From an uncultured Synechococcus sp. (GTDB taxonomy: Bacteria; Cyanobacteriota; Cyanobacteriia; PCC-6307; Cyanobiaceae), in NCBI GenBank assembly GCA_913040905.1, contig CAJWIC010000027.1, positions 1-11,564 on the forward strand: DNA of 11,564 nt. The letters run 5' to 3'. The translations under genes were made by a program, and so were the position numbers. Positions 1 to 7,362 of the stretch are shown here, piece after piece; position 1 is the first letter of the stretch, and each line of letters begins with the position of its first letter. The notes below the pieces were generated by a model. The model was given only the letters and a program-made list of their open reading frames with translations. It had not been told where the DNA came from and ran no database searches.

Positions 1-747
1 GAATCCTCCGAACATCCGGGTCATGGCAAGATCCACTTCGCGATCAGCCCACCAGCTGGCGGGGTCATAAAGGGCACCACGCCCATCCATCAGCACCCCT
101 GCATTACCGCCCCAGAGGTCGCCATGCACCAGGGCAGGGCTAGGATCATGGGCATCCAGCCGCTGAATCAGGCCAGTCAGCAACCGATCCAGCCAGTCCT
201 CGGGCAGGCAGAGATCCCTGACCAGGGCCAACTGGGGACGCAGCCGCAGCTCCACAAAGCAGAGACCCCAGTCATCCCGCCATCCCCCCGGCTGGGGGCC
301 TGCACCGATGTAGCCATCCCGACCCCAGCCGAAGCGGTGGGGTGAGACCGCTTGCGAGGCCCGATGCAGCAGTGCCAGACCGCGGCCCAGGGCCTGCTGA
401 TCGCTGCCGCTGAGCTCTAGCCAGGGCAGCAACAACACCGCTCCGCCGGGCAGGGCTGCCAGGGCCAGGGGCTTGGGCACCACCAGCCAATCCGGGTCGG
501 CGTGGGCATGCAGAGCCTCAAGCGCTTCGGCCTCCACCTCAAACAGGGCCATGGCCTGAAGGTTGCCGCTTTTGGCGAACAGTCGCTCGCCATCCGCCAA
601 CGTCAGACACCAGGCCTGGTGGATGCAGCCGCCCCCCACCGCACGCACATCCACCAGCTGGCGACCCGCCAGCGGTCCGGTGGATGCCACCAGCTCCTGC
701 CGCAGTTGGGGGTGCATCGCCAGGAAGGATCGCTCACTTGCCAGCAT
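1..747 (-). CDS. Fructosamine kinase / ketosamine-3-kinase family protein (partial, 3' end outside window)
   Basis: The reverse strand is open for 249 codons from an ATG at 747 to the window edge. Proteins of this family phosphorylate sugar residues attached to protein amines (deglycation repair) and are distant relatives of aminoglycoside phosphotransferases; they are cytosolic. The translation has the kinase layout: an N-lobe with GGGCIHQAW and a lysine in LFAKSGN (about residues 38-65), then the catalytic loop [10 protein letters not shown] (about 208-217), then a [21 protein letters not shown] segment in which the metal-binding Asp and the family-typical 'REVDLAM..MFGGF' ending of this block are clear. 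About 40-50 C-terminal residues should lie beyond position 1. A second in-frame ATG at 717 is an alternative start; neither has a strong ribosome binding site. It is divergent from crtD with 21 bp between the starts. Family assignment is firm; the actual substrate is unknown. Confidence 0.88.
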   Translation of the reverse strand, partial: MLASERSFLAMHPQLRQELVASTGPLAGRQLVDVRAVGGGCIHQAWCLTLADGERLFAKSGNLQAMALFEVEAEALEALHAHADPDWLVVPKPLALAALPGGAVLLLPWLELSGSDQQALGRGLALLHRASQAVSPHRFGWGRDGYIGAGPQPGGWRDDWGLCFVELRLRPQLALVRDLCLPEDWLDRLLTGLIQRLDAHDPSPALVHGDLWGGNAGVLMDGRGALYDPASWWADREVDLAMTRMFGGF

Positions 748-765
748 GCACCCGTTCAGGGGTGC
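748..765. promoter_or_regulatory. Inverted repeat in the kinase/crtD divergent gap
   Basis: GCACCC (748-753) and GGGTGC (760-765) form a perfect 6-bp inverted repeat around GTTCAG. It directly abuts the kinase ATG at 747 and its right half overlaps AGGGG (758-762), the ribosome binding site for the crtD TTG start at 769. As DNA it could be an operator for the divergent pair; as RNA it would hide the crtD ribosome binding site. Six base pairs can occur by chance, so the functional reading is inference. Confidence 0.35.
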
Positions 766-768
766 GCT

Positions 769-2271
769 TTGACGGCAACCGATGTGATCGTGATCGGTGG
801 CGGCATCGCCGGCCTCACCGCAGCGGCGCTGCTGGCCAAGCAAGGGCTGCCGGTGACGCTGCTGGAGGCGCATCACCAGCCCGGGGGGTGTGCCGGCACG
901 TTCCGTCGGGGTCCATGGACCTTTGATGTGGGCGCCACCCAGGTCGCCGGCCTCGAATCTGGCGGCAGCCATGCCCGACTGCTGCAACATCTGGGCCTGC
1001 CCCTGCCGGAAGCCGAGATCCTTGACCCTGGTTGTGTGGTGGACCTTGGGGATGGCTCGGAGCCCATCTCCCTCTGGCATGACCCTGAGCGCTGGAGCGA
1101 GGAACGCCGTCGCCAGTTCCCCGGCAGCGACGCCTTCTGGCGTCTGTGTGAGCTGATCCATCGCAGCAACTGGGGTTTTGCCGGTCGCGATCCGGTGGTC
1201 ACACCACGCTCTCTTTGGGACCTCCGCCAACTGGTCACCGCTCTGCGCCCAATCACCGTGGCGTCAGGTCTGCTGACGGGACTGACCATGGCCGACCTGC
1301 TCGGCCTCTGCGGTTGTGGCGACGACCCACGCCTGCGACGGTTCCTCGACCTCCAGCTCAAGCTGTATTCCCAGGAGCCCGCGGACCGCACCGCAGCCTT
1401 GTACGGCGCCACGGTGCTGCAGATGGCACAGGCACCGCTGGGGCTCTGGCATCTGCATGGCTCGATGCAAGTGCTCAGCGATCAGCTGGTGGAGGCGATC
1501 GAAAGCCAGGGCGGCCGCGTACTGATGCGCCATCGGGTCACCGCCCTCGAACCCACCGACCAGGGCTGGCGGGTCGTGGTGGATAGTCCCACCGGCCGTG
1601 GTCAGAGCCATAGGGCCGCTGATCTGGTCTGCAGCCTGCCGCCCCAGTGTTTGCTGGATCTGATCTCCGAAGCGGTGATGCCCAGGGGTTACCGGCAACG
1701 TCTGAGCCAGCTGCCGGAACCCAGTGGCGCGCTGGTGCTGTATGGCGCCGTGCGACGGGAGGCCTTGCCCAACGCTTGTCCGGGCCATCTGCAGCGGGGG
1801 GTCGACGATCCAGGCTCTTTGTTCGTCTCGATCAGCCGCGATGGTGACGGACGGGCCCCCGCCGGCCAGGCCACCCTCATCGCCAGCGTGTTCACCCCCA
1901 CCGCGGACTGGTGCAGCCTGGACGAAGAGTCGTATCAGGCCCGAAAAAGCGAGCGTCTTGAAGCCATGCGCCGGGAGCTCAACCAGTGGCTTGATCTGCA
2001 GCCCCAGGACTGGTTGCATCTGGAATTGGCCACCCCCCGGGGATTCGCCGGTTGGACCGGGCGACCGAGGGGGATGGTCGGGGGGCTCGGCCAGCATCCG
2101 AGCCGCTTCGGTCCCTTCGGGCTGGCGGGGCGCTCCCCGATGTCAGGCCTTTGGCTCTGTGGCGACAGCTTCCATCCCGGCGAGGGGACGGCCGGGGTCA
2201 GCCTGTCGGCCCTCAACGCCTGCCGGCAGCTGGTGGCAGAACGTGGTGGCGAGCTGCAACTCAGAGGTTGA
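769..2271 (+). CDS. crtD: CrtD-type carotenoid C-3',4' desaturase (FAD-dependent, CrtI/CrtISO superfamily)
   Basis: A 500-residue FAD-dependent amine-oxidase/phytoene-desaturase type protein. The N-terminus carries the dinucleotide-binding fold: [12 protein letters not shown] (residues 5-16, GxGxxG at 10-15), the acidic end of strand 2 (LLEAH, E33) and PGGCAGTF (38-45). The C-terminus has the second FAD signature, [18 protein letters not shown] (about 461-478); the '[10 protein letters not shown]' form resembles cyanobacterial CrtD (myxoxanthophyll C-3',4' desaturase) more than CrtH isomerase, whose equivalent segment differs. Start: the reading frame is open far upstream, but that part is antisense to the kinase gene. 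A TTG at 769 lies 6 nt after AGGGG (758-762) and places the FAD motif at the usual distance from the N-terminus; GTG at 784 has no such site. It converges on tyrA, overlapping it by 11 bp. Assignment to the desaturase/isomerase family is firm; the exact carotenoid substrate is inferred. Confidence 0.85.
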   Translation: MTATDVIVIGGGIAGLTAAALLAKQGLPVTLLEAHHQPGGCAGTFRRGPWTFDVGATQVAGLESGGSHARLLQHLGLPLPEAEILDPGCVVDLGDGSEPISLWHDPERWSEERRRQFPGSDAFWRLCELIHRSNWGFAGRDPVVTPRSLWDLRQLVTALRPITVASGLLTGLTMADLLGLCGCGDDPRLRRFLDLQLKLYSQEPADRTAALYGATVLQMAQAPLGLWHLHGSMQVLSDQLVEAIESQGGRVLMRHRVTALEPTDQGWRVVVDSPTGRGQSHRAADLVCSLPPQCLLDLISEAVMPRGYRQRLSQLPEPSGALVLYGAVRREALPNACPGHLQRGVDDPGSLFVSISRDGDGRAPAGQATLIASVFTPTADWCSLDEESYQARKSERLEAMRRELNQWLDLQPQDWLHLELATPRGFAGWTGRPRGMVGGLGQHPSRFGPFGLAGRSPMSGLWLCGDSFHPGEGTAGVSLSALNACRQLVAERGGELQLRG

Positions 2272-3160
2272 AGTCCGCAGGCGCATCGAGGAAACCAGGC
2301 CGCAGGGCCTGCGTTCGGGTCAGTTCCTTGTGCAGCTGATCCCAGTTGGATTTGATCACAGCATCCTCCAGCTGCTCCAGACTCCAGCGGTAGGCCGCCA
2401 GGGCCTTGAGCACCGCCTCGCGATTACGGCTGGCCATGGCCACCCCCAGGTCGGGATTACCACCACCGACTCGGCTGGTGTCTGCGAAACCACTGGATGC
2501 AAGAGCCTGGGCGAGAGTGCGGATCTCAGGGTCGCGCTCATCGCCGGCAGCCCGCAGCAGCGCCGCACTCACCAGCACTGGCATGTGGGAGATCAGCGCC
2601 ACCGCCTGATCGTGCTGATCGGCGGCGGCCGTGATCCAACGGCTGCCGAGTCGTCCGGCGAGCGCTTCCACCACCGCCAGTGCCGCGGGATCGGTTTTGG
2701 CATCAGGGGTGGCAATCCAGGGGCGCCCCTGGAACAGATCGCGCTGACCCGCCTCCACACCAGCCTCTGCTGTTCCCGCCATGGGGTGACTGGCCACAAA
2801 CCGCGGGTGACGGCTGTTCCAAGCCTCCAGCACCGGTTGTTTCACCGAACCGACGTCAGTCACCACCGCCCCAGCCGGCAGGGCCTCCAAGAGCTCCGAA
2901 CTCGGCTGGAGCAGAGCCGGAATCGGCAACGCCAGGATCACCAGGTCGCAGCAGGCCAGGCAGGAGGGATCGGTGCTCACCGCACTGACGAGTCCCCGCT
3001 CCATCGCCCGTTCAGCCGTTGCCGAACGGTGGACTAGGCCTTGCACCCTGATGCCCTGAGCGCGCAGGTCCAACCCGATCGATCCACCGATCAGGCCGAG
3101 ACCGACGATCCCAACGCAGCCCGATTCCACATCCATACCGCTCAACGGTCCTGGAGCCAT
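2261..3160 (-). CDS. tyrA: Prephenate/arogenate dehydrogenase
   Basis: Oxidative decarboxylation of arogenate (or prephenate) in tyrosine biosynthesis; cyanobacterial enzymes are usually NADP-dependent arogenate dehydrogenases. The 299-residue protein starts with a Rossmann fold, [17 protein letters not shown] (16-32, GxGxxG at 20-25). Strand 2 ends in HRS (44-46), where an Arg is compatible with NADP binding (inference). It continues with TDVGSVK (101-107), ASHPMAGT (123-130) holding the expected catalytic His125, and the C-terminal dimerisation helices with SHMPV and [12 protein letters not shown]. Length is close to the roughly 280 residues typical of cyanobacterial TyrA. There is no fused chorismate mutase or ACT domain. 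An internal ATG at 3136 gives a shorter N-terminus ([12 protein letters not shown]) closer to the family norm; neither start has a clear ribosome binding site. It is divergent from the helicase-like gene at 3219 and convergent with crtD. Confidence 0.93.
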   Translation of the reverse strand: MAPGPLSGMDVESGCVGIVGLGLIGGSIGLDLRAQGIRVQGLVHRSATAERAMERGLVSAVSTDPSCLACCDLVILALPIPALLQPSSELLEALPAGAVVTDVGSVKQPVLEAWNSRHPRFVASHPMAGTAEAGVEAGQRDLFQGRPWIATPDAKTDPAALAVVEALAGRLGSRWITAAADQHDQAVALISHMPVLVSAALLRAAGDERDPEIRTLAQALASSGFADTSRVGGGNPDLGVAMASRNREAVLKALAAYRWSLEQLEDAVIKSNWDQLHKELTRTQALRPGFLDAPADFNL

Positions 3161-3218
3161 GTTGGTCGATCGATTGCAGTGAACCGTTTGGGCGTGGAAC
3201 TCTGCTTAGGGTTCACCG

Positions 3219-4664
3219 ATGCTGGAAGCTCAAGCCCACAGCCACCTGAAGACACTGCTGCGGCAGGGTGAATCAAACTGGCCCCATCACCTGACCCTCA
3301 GTCGGCTGGTCGGCCGCAGTCTGAGGCGCGGCGACAGGACCCTGCTGAGCCTGGCCCCGAACCAACGCGAACGTTGGTGGCTGGGTCTGCTGATGCCGCT
3401 GTGTCTCCAACCCAGCAGCGCCGTGCTCGTGCTGACAGCACAGCAGCGGCAGCGCCTGCTTCAGGTGGAACGCCCCCGCCTGGCCCGCCAGGGATTCCGG
3501 CTGGCCTGCTGGGAGGGCAACAGCCCCCCACCTCAGGATCAACTCTGGCTGCTGGACCATGCCGGCCTGATCCAGGCGCATCGCCATGGCCTGCTGGGCG
3601 ACCGGCAATTGCTGCTGCCAGGCATCGATCAGCTCAGCGAGCAGCTGCGACGCTGCATGGCCATCCGCCTCGATGCAACCCACTGGGAACAGTTGCGTCT
3701 GGCCCTCCCCCAGGCGGAGAAGCCCCTGCTGGAGATGCATGAACGACTCAGCAGACAACTGTTCCGGGAGGCGCCAAGGGTTGATGCCTGCATTCGTCTG
3801 GACAACAGCGCCTGTCAGAGCCTGCGCGATCTGCTGAGCGTCCTAGGGCCCTGTCCATCCCCCTGGTCAGACCTGCTCACCTGCGACCCACGCGAGTGGG
3901 CGAACTGGGCCGAGCTGGATCACACCATGTTGCAGTGGAGCTGGTGCCTGGAACCGCTGGAACCCTTGCAGCAGCTCCAGGGGCTGCTGAGCCAGCGCCC
4001 AGTATTGATGCTCAGCGATAGCGGCGACAGCACCCGCCTGGAACAGGAACTGTTGGCGGCCAATGCCACGCCCACGGTCACCGCAGTGCTGCGGGAAACG
4101 GAGCTGGAGGAGCCACTGCCGTTGTTTGCCCCAAGGCGTCAGCCCCTACCCAACACCGAGATTTACGCCGAGCACCTGCTCGAGCAGAGTCGGCGTCTGA
4201 TTCTGGGCCGTCCTGGCCTCACGGTTCTGCTGCTCGACGATCCCAGCCTCCGCCGGACACTCACGGCATCACTGGCCGCCGAATTCGGCACCCGAGTTCA
4301 GGATGAGTGCACCGCACCGGAAGCCAACGGCGTGATCAGCGGCAGTTGGAGCTGGTGGTTGCAACATCTCCACCTGTTGCCGGAGCCCGAGCAGATCATC
4401 ATCGGCCTACTGCCGCTCGCCAGCCTCACCAACCCGATCACAGCCGCTCGAGTGGAGCGGCTGAAATCTCAGGGTGCGGACTGGTTTCGCTCCCTGCTGT
4501 TGCCGGAAGCGCTCCGCCAGATTCCTGCCGCCGTGGCTCCCCTTCGCCGCTCGGGAGGCAGGCTTGCGGTGCTGGATGGCCGCCTGCGCGGCCGAAGCTG
4601 GGGCGACCAAGTGCTGCAGCGGCTTGAACCCTGGCGCCCGCTCCAACGGCTTCTGCCTGACTGA
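3219..4664 (+). CDS. Degenerate DinG-like (COG1199-type) helicase-related protein
   Basis: A 481-residue protein I recognise as the DinG-like helicase homologue commonly found near recA in cyanobacteria. Family resemblance: an N-terminal segment with HLKTLLRQ and PHHLTLSRLVGRSL (about 9-35), and a C-terminal segment with LLPLASLTNPITAARVERLK (about 397-416), an arginine pair in APLRRSGGRLAVLDGRL (about 440-456) and RSWGDQVLQRL, matching the end of the DinG helicase C domain. The ATPase motifs look lost: where a Walker A loop is expected (about 42-60) there is LSLAPNQRERWWLGLLMP, with no GKT; where DEAH is expected there is PGIDQLSEQL (134-143); the motif VI region reads QIPAAVAPLRR instead of a QxxGRxIR pattern. 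No iron-sulphur cysteine cluster is apparent. The start has AGGG (3208-3211) 7 nt upstream. It is divergent from tyrA, with DUF2839 49 bp downstream. It may be a non-catalytic DNA-binding or partner protein; function unknown. Confidence 0.72.
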   Translation: MLEAQAHSHLKTLLRQGESNWPHHLTLSRLVGRSLRRGDRTLLSLAPNQRERWWLGLLMPLCLQPSSAVLVLTAQQRQRLLQVERPRLARQGFRLACWEGNSPPPQDQLWLLDHAGLIQAHRHGLLGDRQLLLPGIDQLSEQLRRCMAIRLDATHWEQLRLALPQAEKPLLEMHERLSRQLFREAPRVDACIRLDNSACQSLRDLLSVLGPCPSPWSDLLTCDPREWANWAELDHTMLQWSWCLEPLEPLQQLQGLLSQRPVLMLSDSGDSTRLEQELLAANATPTVTAVLRETELEEPLPLFAPRRQPLPNTEIYAEHLLEQSRRLILGRPGLTVLLLDDPSLRRTLTASLAAEFGTRVQDECTAPEANGVISGSWSWWLQHLHLLPEPEQIIIGLLPLASLTNPITAARVERLKSQGADWFRSLLLPEALRQIPAAVAPLRRSGGRLAVLDGRLRGRSWGDQVLQRLEPWRPLQRLLPD

Positions 4665-4683
4665 CTCAACCCCATCAGACCTG

Positions 4684-4710
4684 AATAAGCTGACGGGAGG
4701 ACAGCTTGTT
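4684..4710 (+). promoter_or_regulatory. Hairpin presenting the DUF2839 ribosome binding site in its loop
   Basis: AATAAGCTG (4684-4692) can pair with CAGCTTGTT (4702-4710): nine pairs, one of them U-G. The 9-nt loop (4693-4701) contains GGGAGG, the only strong ribosome binding site before the ATG at 4714. The linear distance from GGAGG to ATG is 13 nt, longer than usual. It could be a translation control element or simply the spacer after the helicase gene. There is no U-tract, so it is not a typical terminator. Confidence 0.45.
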
Positions 4711-4713
4711 GGG

Positions 4714-4962
4714 ATGGGAGAAGCTCGCCGACGGTCGGCCCAGGGCCTGCCACCACGCCAGCCCAAAAAAGGGACATCCTCTGAGGACACGTCTCCCCGG
4801 ATCGTGTCCTGGATCCCCCTCACCCGAAATCAGAGCCAGCAGTTTGTGGCGGTCACCACCCGCGGGGCGTGGATCGGAATCGGCGCCATGGTTGTGTTCT
4901 GGGTGACAGTGCGCTTCATCGGCCCAGCTGCGGGCTGGTGGACCCTGGCGGACACCCCCTGA
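4714..4962 (+). CDS. DUF2839 family small membrane protein
   Basis: An 82-residue protein of a family conserved in cyanobacteria; function unknown. The N-terminus MGEARRRSAQGLPPR is the family hallmark and fixes the start at 4714 although the frame is open far upstream (that part runs through the helicase gene). Residues 1-35 are polar, rich in Arg/Lys/Ser/Pro. IPLTRNQSQQFV (about 34-45) leads into a single hydrophobic helix, GAWIGIGAMVVFWVTVRFIGP (51-71), followed by AAGWW and a short tail. This predicts a one-span membrane protein with a basic N-terminus, probably cytoplasmic by the positive-inside rule. The gene follows the DinG-like gene after 49 bp in the same direction and may be co-transcribed. 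Its ribosome binding site GGAGG (4696-4700) lies in the loop of a predicted hairpin. Confidence 0.85.
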   Translation: MGEARRRSAQGLPPRQPKKGTSSEDTSPRIVSWIPLTRNQSQQFVAVTTRGAWIGIGAMVVFWVTVRFIGPAAGWWTLADTP

Positions 4963-5030
4963 CACCCCGGGGGCCGAACGCGCAGAAGCTGAAGAAAACC
5001 TTTAGCATGGGTCTTACTTAGGACTCAGGC

Positions 5031-5387
5031 ATGTTTCCCCGTCTCGCCGAGCACTACCGCTCTGTGGTTCAGGACCTCGTGATGAGTCTGCAGGCTCTGG
5101 CCACCGGCCTCAAATCCAATGGCATCACCGCCAGCTGCTACTCCTGCGGGGACGGCGAAGATGGTCACGGTGCGTCGTTCGTCGCCGACCTCGGCGATGG
5201 TCATGTGGTGCGTTTTCTCGTGTCCGATTTCGGCATCAGCTGGGTGGAATCCCGCCACGGCCATGAGCTGGTGAAGCTGGAAGGTGCCGAGGCCATCCAG
5301 GAACTCCAGCGGATGACCGAAATGCTGCATCAACGCAGGGGTGCGGACAGCACAGCAAGCCAACTGTCCACACCATCCCTGACCTGA
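5031..5387 (+). CDS. DUF1815 family protein
   Basis: A 118-residue protein of a cyanobacterial family of unknown function. Recognised from the opening MFPRLAEHYRSVVQDLVMSLQALA (1-24), the ASCYSCG segment (35-40, two Cys two residues apart), the ADLGDGHVVRFLVSDFGISWVE core (about 52-73) and VKLEGAEAIQELQ (81-93). The last ~18 residues (after about 100) are polar and not conserved in my recollection. No signal peptide or membrane segment is visible, so it is probably soluble. The start is supported by AGGA (5020-5023), 7 nt before the ATG. Its stop codon is separated from the recA stop codon on the other strand by one base. A CxxC pair could bind metal or be redox active, but a single pair is weak evidence. 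Confidence 0.88.
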   Translation: MFPRLAEHYRSVVQDLVMSLQALATGLKSNGITASCYSCGDGEDGHGASFVADLGDGHVVRFLVSDFGISWVESRHGHELVKLEGAEAIQELQRMTEMLHQRRGADSTASQLSTPSLT

Positions 5388-5388
5388 G

Positions 5389-6516
5389 TCAGGCGGCAGC
5401 CTCACCGGCAGTGGCTTTCTGAGGCGAACTCGCCGCAGAGCGAGCCGCTGCAGCGAGAGGCTTCATGGAGTTGGCCTTCACTTCGGATCCCTCGGTGAGC
5501 TTCTGACGCACCAGCTGTTCGATGGTGGTGGCGGCGTCGGGATTCTCTTCCATCCAGGTGATGGTGTTGTCCCGGCCTTGACCGATGTTGTCGCCCTCAT
5601 AGCTGTACCAGGCCCCCTTGCGGATCACCACTCCGGTTTCTTCCGCCAGATCCAGCAAACAACCCAGGGTGCTGATGCCGCGGCCGAACAGGATGTCGAA
5701 CTCAGCGATGCGGAACGGCGGAGCCACCTTGTTCTTGGCGACTTTGACCTTGGCCCGGATCCCGAATTCCTCCGTCCCTTTCTTCAGCGTCTGGATCCGA
5801 CGGATGTCCAGTCGAACGGAGGCATAGAACTTCAGCGCGTTACCACCCGTGGTGGTTTCAGGGTTGCCGTAGGTGACGCCGATCTTGAGGCGCAGCTGGT
5901 TGAGAAAAATCACCGTGCAACCGGATTTGCCGATGTTGCCCGTGATCTTCCGCATCGCCTGACTCATCAGACGAGCCTGACTTCCAACCGCCAGATCCCC
6001 CATCTCACCTTCGATCTCAGCCCGCGGGGTCAGGGCCGCCACCGAGTCGATCACAACAATGTCAACCGCCGCCGAGCGCACCAGCTGATCGACGATCTCC
6101 AGTGCCATCTCGCCGGTATCCGGCTGGGACACCAGCAGGTTTTCCACATCCACGCCGAGAGAGGCGGCGTAAACCGGATCCAGGGCATGCTCAGCGTCGA
6201 CAAACGCAGCCACACCGCCACGCTTCTGCACTTCTGCAATGGCATGCAGGGTGAGGGTGGTCTTACCGGAGCTTTCCGGTCCGTAGATCTCCACCACGCG
6301 GCCCTTGGGATAACCGCCACCCAGGGCCAGATCGAGGGTGAGGGCTCCGGTGGAGATGGTTTCCACCCGCATCCGGGAGGCGTCGCCGAGGCGCATGATC
6401 GACCCCTTGCCGAAATTGCGCTCGATCTGGCCGAGCACCAGATTCAGCGCCTTGTCACGCTCGCCGGAGGAACGGGGATCGGAACCGGGGGCGGCGTTTT
6501 TCATCTCTGCAGGCAT
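5389..6516 (-). CDS. recA: Recombinase RecA
   Basis: RecA forms filaments on single-stranded DNA, pairs homologous strands using ATP, and triggers LexA self-cleavage in the SOS response. The 375-residue protein is complete. Visible: an N-terminal helix region with [23 protein letters not shown] (23-45); Walker [10 protein letters not shown] (79-87); the catalytic-Glu segment [10 protein letters not shown] (105-114); Walker [13 protein letters not shown] (151-162); the loop 1 area [14 protein letters not shown]; and DNA-binding loop 2, [13 protein letters not shown] (218-230). The C-terminal tail after about residue 345 is rich in Ala, Ser and Lys, not the strongly acidic tail of E. coli RecA. 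The ATG at 6516 gives MPAEMKN, which fits related cyanobacterial proteins; ATG at 6504 is an alternative. Only a weak AGG site precedes the start. It lies downstream of the HAD gene on the same strand after 86 bp that contain a LexA-like box. Confidence 0.98.
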   Translation of the reverse strand: MPAEMKNAAPGSDPRSSGERDKALNLVLGQIERNFGKGSIMRLGDASRMRVETISTGALTLDLALGGGYPKGRVVEIYGPESSGKTTLTLHAIAEVQKRGGVAAFVDAEHALDPVYAASLGVDVENLLVSQPDTGEMALEIVDQLVRSAAVDIVVIDSVAALTPRAEIEGEMGDLAVGSQARLMSQAMRKITGNIGKSGCTVIFLNQLRLKIGVTYGNPETTTGGNALKFYASVRLDIRRIQTLKKGTEEFGIRAKVKVAKNKVAPPFRIAEFDILFGRGISTLGCLLDLAEETGVVIRKGAWYSYEGDNIGQGRDNTITWMEENPDAATTIEQLVRQKLTEGSEVKANSMKPLAAAARSAASSPQKATAGEAAA

Positions 6517-6580
6517 GGAAGCAACCTGAAACTAAGGAACGAGAGATCCAATGCCACAGAAGTGCCGAATCGTCTCAAGT

Positions 6581-6594
6581 AGTACAGGCGTACG
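6581..6594 (-). promoter_or_regulatory. Putative LexA (SOS) operator of recA
   Basis: Read on the minus strand, positions 6594 to 6581 give CGTACGCCTGTACT. The cyanobacterial LexA box consensus as I recall it is RGTACNNNDGTWCB; all positions match except the first (C for R). It lies about 65-78 nt upstream of the recA ATG, inside the 86-bp gap after the HAD gene, a plausible promoter position. The palindromic GTAC...GTAC core is seen directly; LexA binding is inferred. Confidence 0.65.
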
Positions 6595-6602
6595 CTAACG
6601 GA

Positions 6603-7352
6603 TCAGGGCCATTGCGCCAGGGGGGCGGCGAACCGTTCCGGGGCAATCAGCTGGATTTCCTGCGGGAGATCCTCGCGATCGGAGGGCTTGAGGTAACCCC
6701 AGCTCGCCAGCCAGCACGGCAGCGCCTGAAGACCATCGGTGCCATGCACCGTCTCGAGGGTGGCACGGCGGTCTTCGACAAAACCCGCCAGCACGCGTTC
6801 CCGCTGCAGTCGCAGCAACACCTCCGGCTTCGGGCCGGCTTCCCGTCCATCCAAGCGCCAGGGCTGCAAGCCAAGGCTCTCCAGCAACTCAGCGGTGAAT
6901 GCAGCCGTCTTGGTGGTGAGCACAGCCCAATCCACCCCCTCTCCCTGAAGGGCCTGCAATCGATCCACCAGACCGGGGAACGGGTGATGAAGGCCAAGCC
7001 AGGCGGCTCGATCAGAGCCGACCGCCTGCTGCCGCACCTCGTCCAGGGCCTCCTGCAGTTGCGAGGCGGACCAGCCACGCCGCTGCAGAGCCAGGGCCTG
7101 CTCAGGCCCGTAGTCCTTGATCCAGCGCTCGGGGTCCAGCCGAGGCATTTCAGCGGCCAGCAGCACCATCTCCCAACCGTGATGCACCCAGGGACGCAAC
7201 CGACGGAAACCCTGCGGCACCTGATCAGGCCCGAGCCCCTGGGGCTCTGCATTGAGCCGCTGGGCTGCCATCCAGGCACTCCACCAGTACTCGGCCATGC
7301 CATCGACGATGACTCCGTCGAAGTCAAAGACGAGGAGAGGACGTGCCGTCAT
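6603..7352 (-). CDS. HAD-family hydrolase (probable phosphatase)
   Basis: A 249-residue haloacid-dehalogenase superfamily protein, probably a soluble phosphatase of unknown substrate. Motif I is [13 protein letters not shown] (6-18) with nucleophile Asp10 and acid/base Asp12. A helical cap occupies about residues 20-115. Motif II is in [11 protein letters not shown] (142-152, Thr146 or Thr147), motif III the Lys in GPKPEV (173-178, Lys175), and motif [12 protein letters not shown] (191-200, Glu193/Asp194). All catalytic residues are present. The order with a C1-type cap resembles phosphoglycolate phosphatase/beta-phosphoglucomutase relatives, but I cannot name a substrate. The start ATG at 7352 is 10 nt past the 3' end of tRNA-Gln, with no ribosome binding site in that gap, so the mRNA may be nearly leaderless or derived from tRNA read-through. 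recA follows after 86 bp on the same strand. Confidence 0.88.
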   Translation of the reverse strand: MTARPLLVFDFDGVIVDGMAEYWWSAWMAAQRLNAEPQGLGPDQVPQGFRRLRPWVHHGWEMVLLAAEMPRLDPERWIKDYGPEQALALQRRGWSASQLQEALDEVRQQAVGSDRAAWLGLHHPFPGLVDRLQALQGEGVDWAVLTTKTAAFTAELLESLGLQPWRLDGREAGPKPEVLLRLQRERVLAGFVEDRRATLETVHGTDGLQALPCWLASWGYLKPSDREDLPQEIQLIAPERFAAPLAQWP

Positions 7353-7357
7353 GACGG
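7346..7357. repeat. 12-bp perfect palindrome over the HAD start codon
   Basis: CCGTCATGACGG reads the same on both strands and contains the HAD start codon (7350-7352 on the minus strand). On the minus strand it follows directly after TTTTT (7362-7358), which follows the tRNA-Gln 3' end. It could be a protein binding site or chance. As RNA it cannot form a good hairpin because no loop remains. Confidence 0.4.
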
Positions 7358-7362
7358 AAAAA

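Noticed and set aside
502..768. N-terminal extension of the crtD frame by 89 codons
   Set aside because: This stretch is antisense to the kinase gene, has no similarity to desaturases, and the FAD motif would sit about 95 residues in. The TTG at 769 with AGGGG is the better start.
1264..2097. A 277-codon minus-strand frame inside crtD, and the 437-codon plus-strand frame at 1724-3037
   Set aside because: Both are shadows of crtD and tyrA, with no domain signature and no ribosome binding site.
4474..4713. N-terminal extension of the DUF2839 frame
   Set aside because: It overlaps the end of the helicase-like gene in another frame, and the family N-terminus MGEARRR marks the true start.
4952..4976. 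CCCCC...GGGGG repeat after the DUF2839 stop as a terminator
   Set aside because: It is a short stem with alternative registers and no U-tract, so it is not a supportable terminator.
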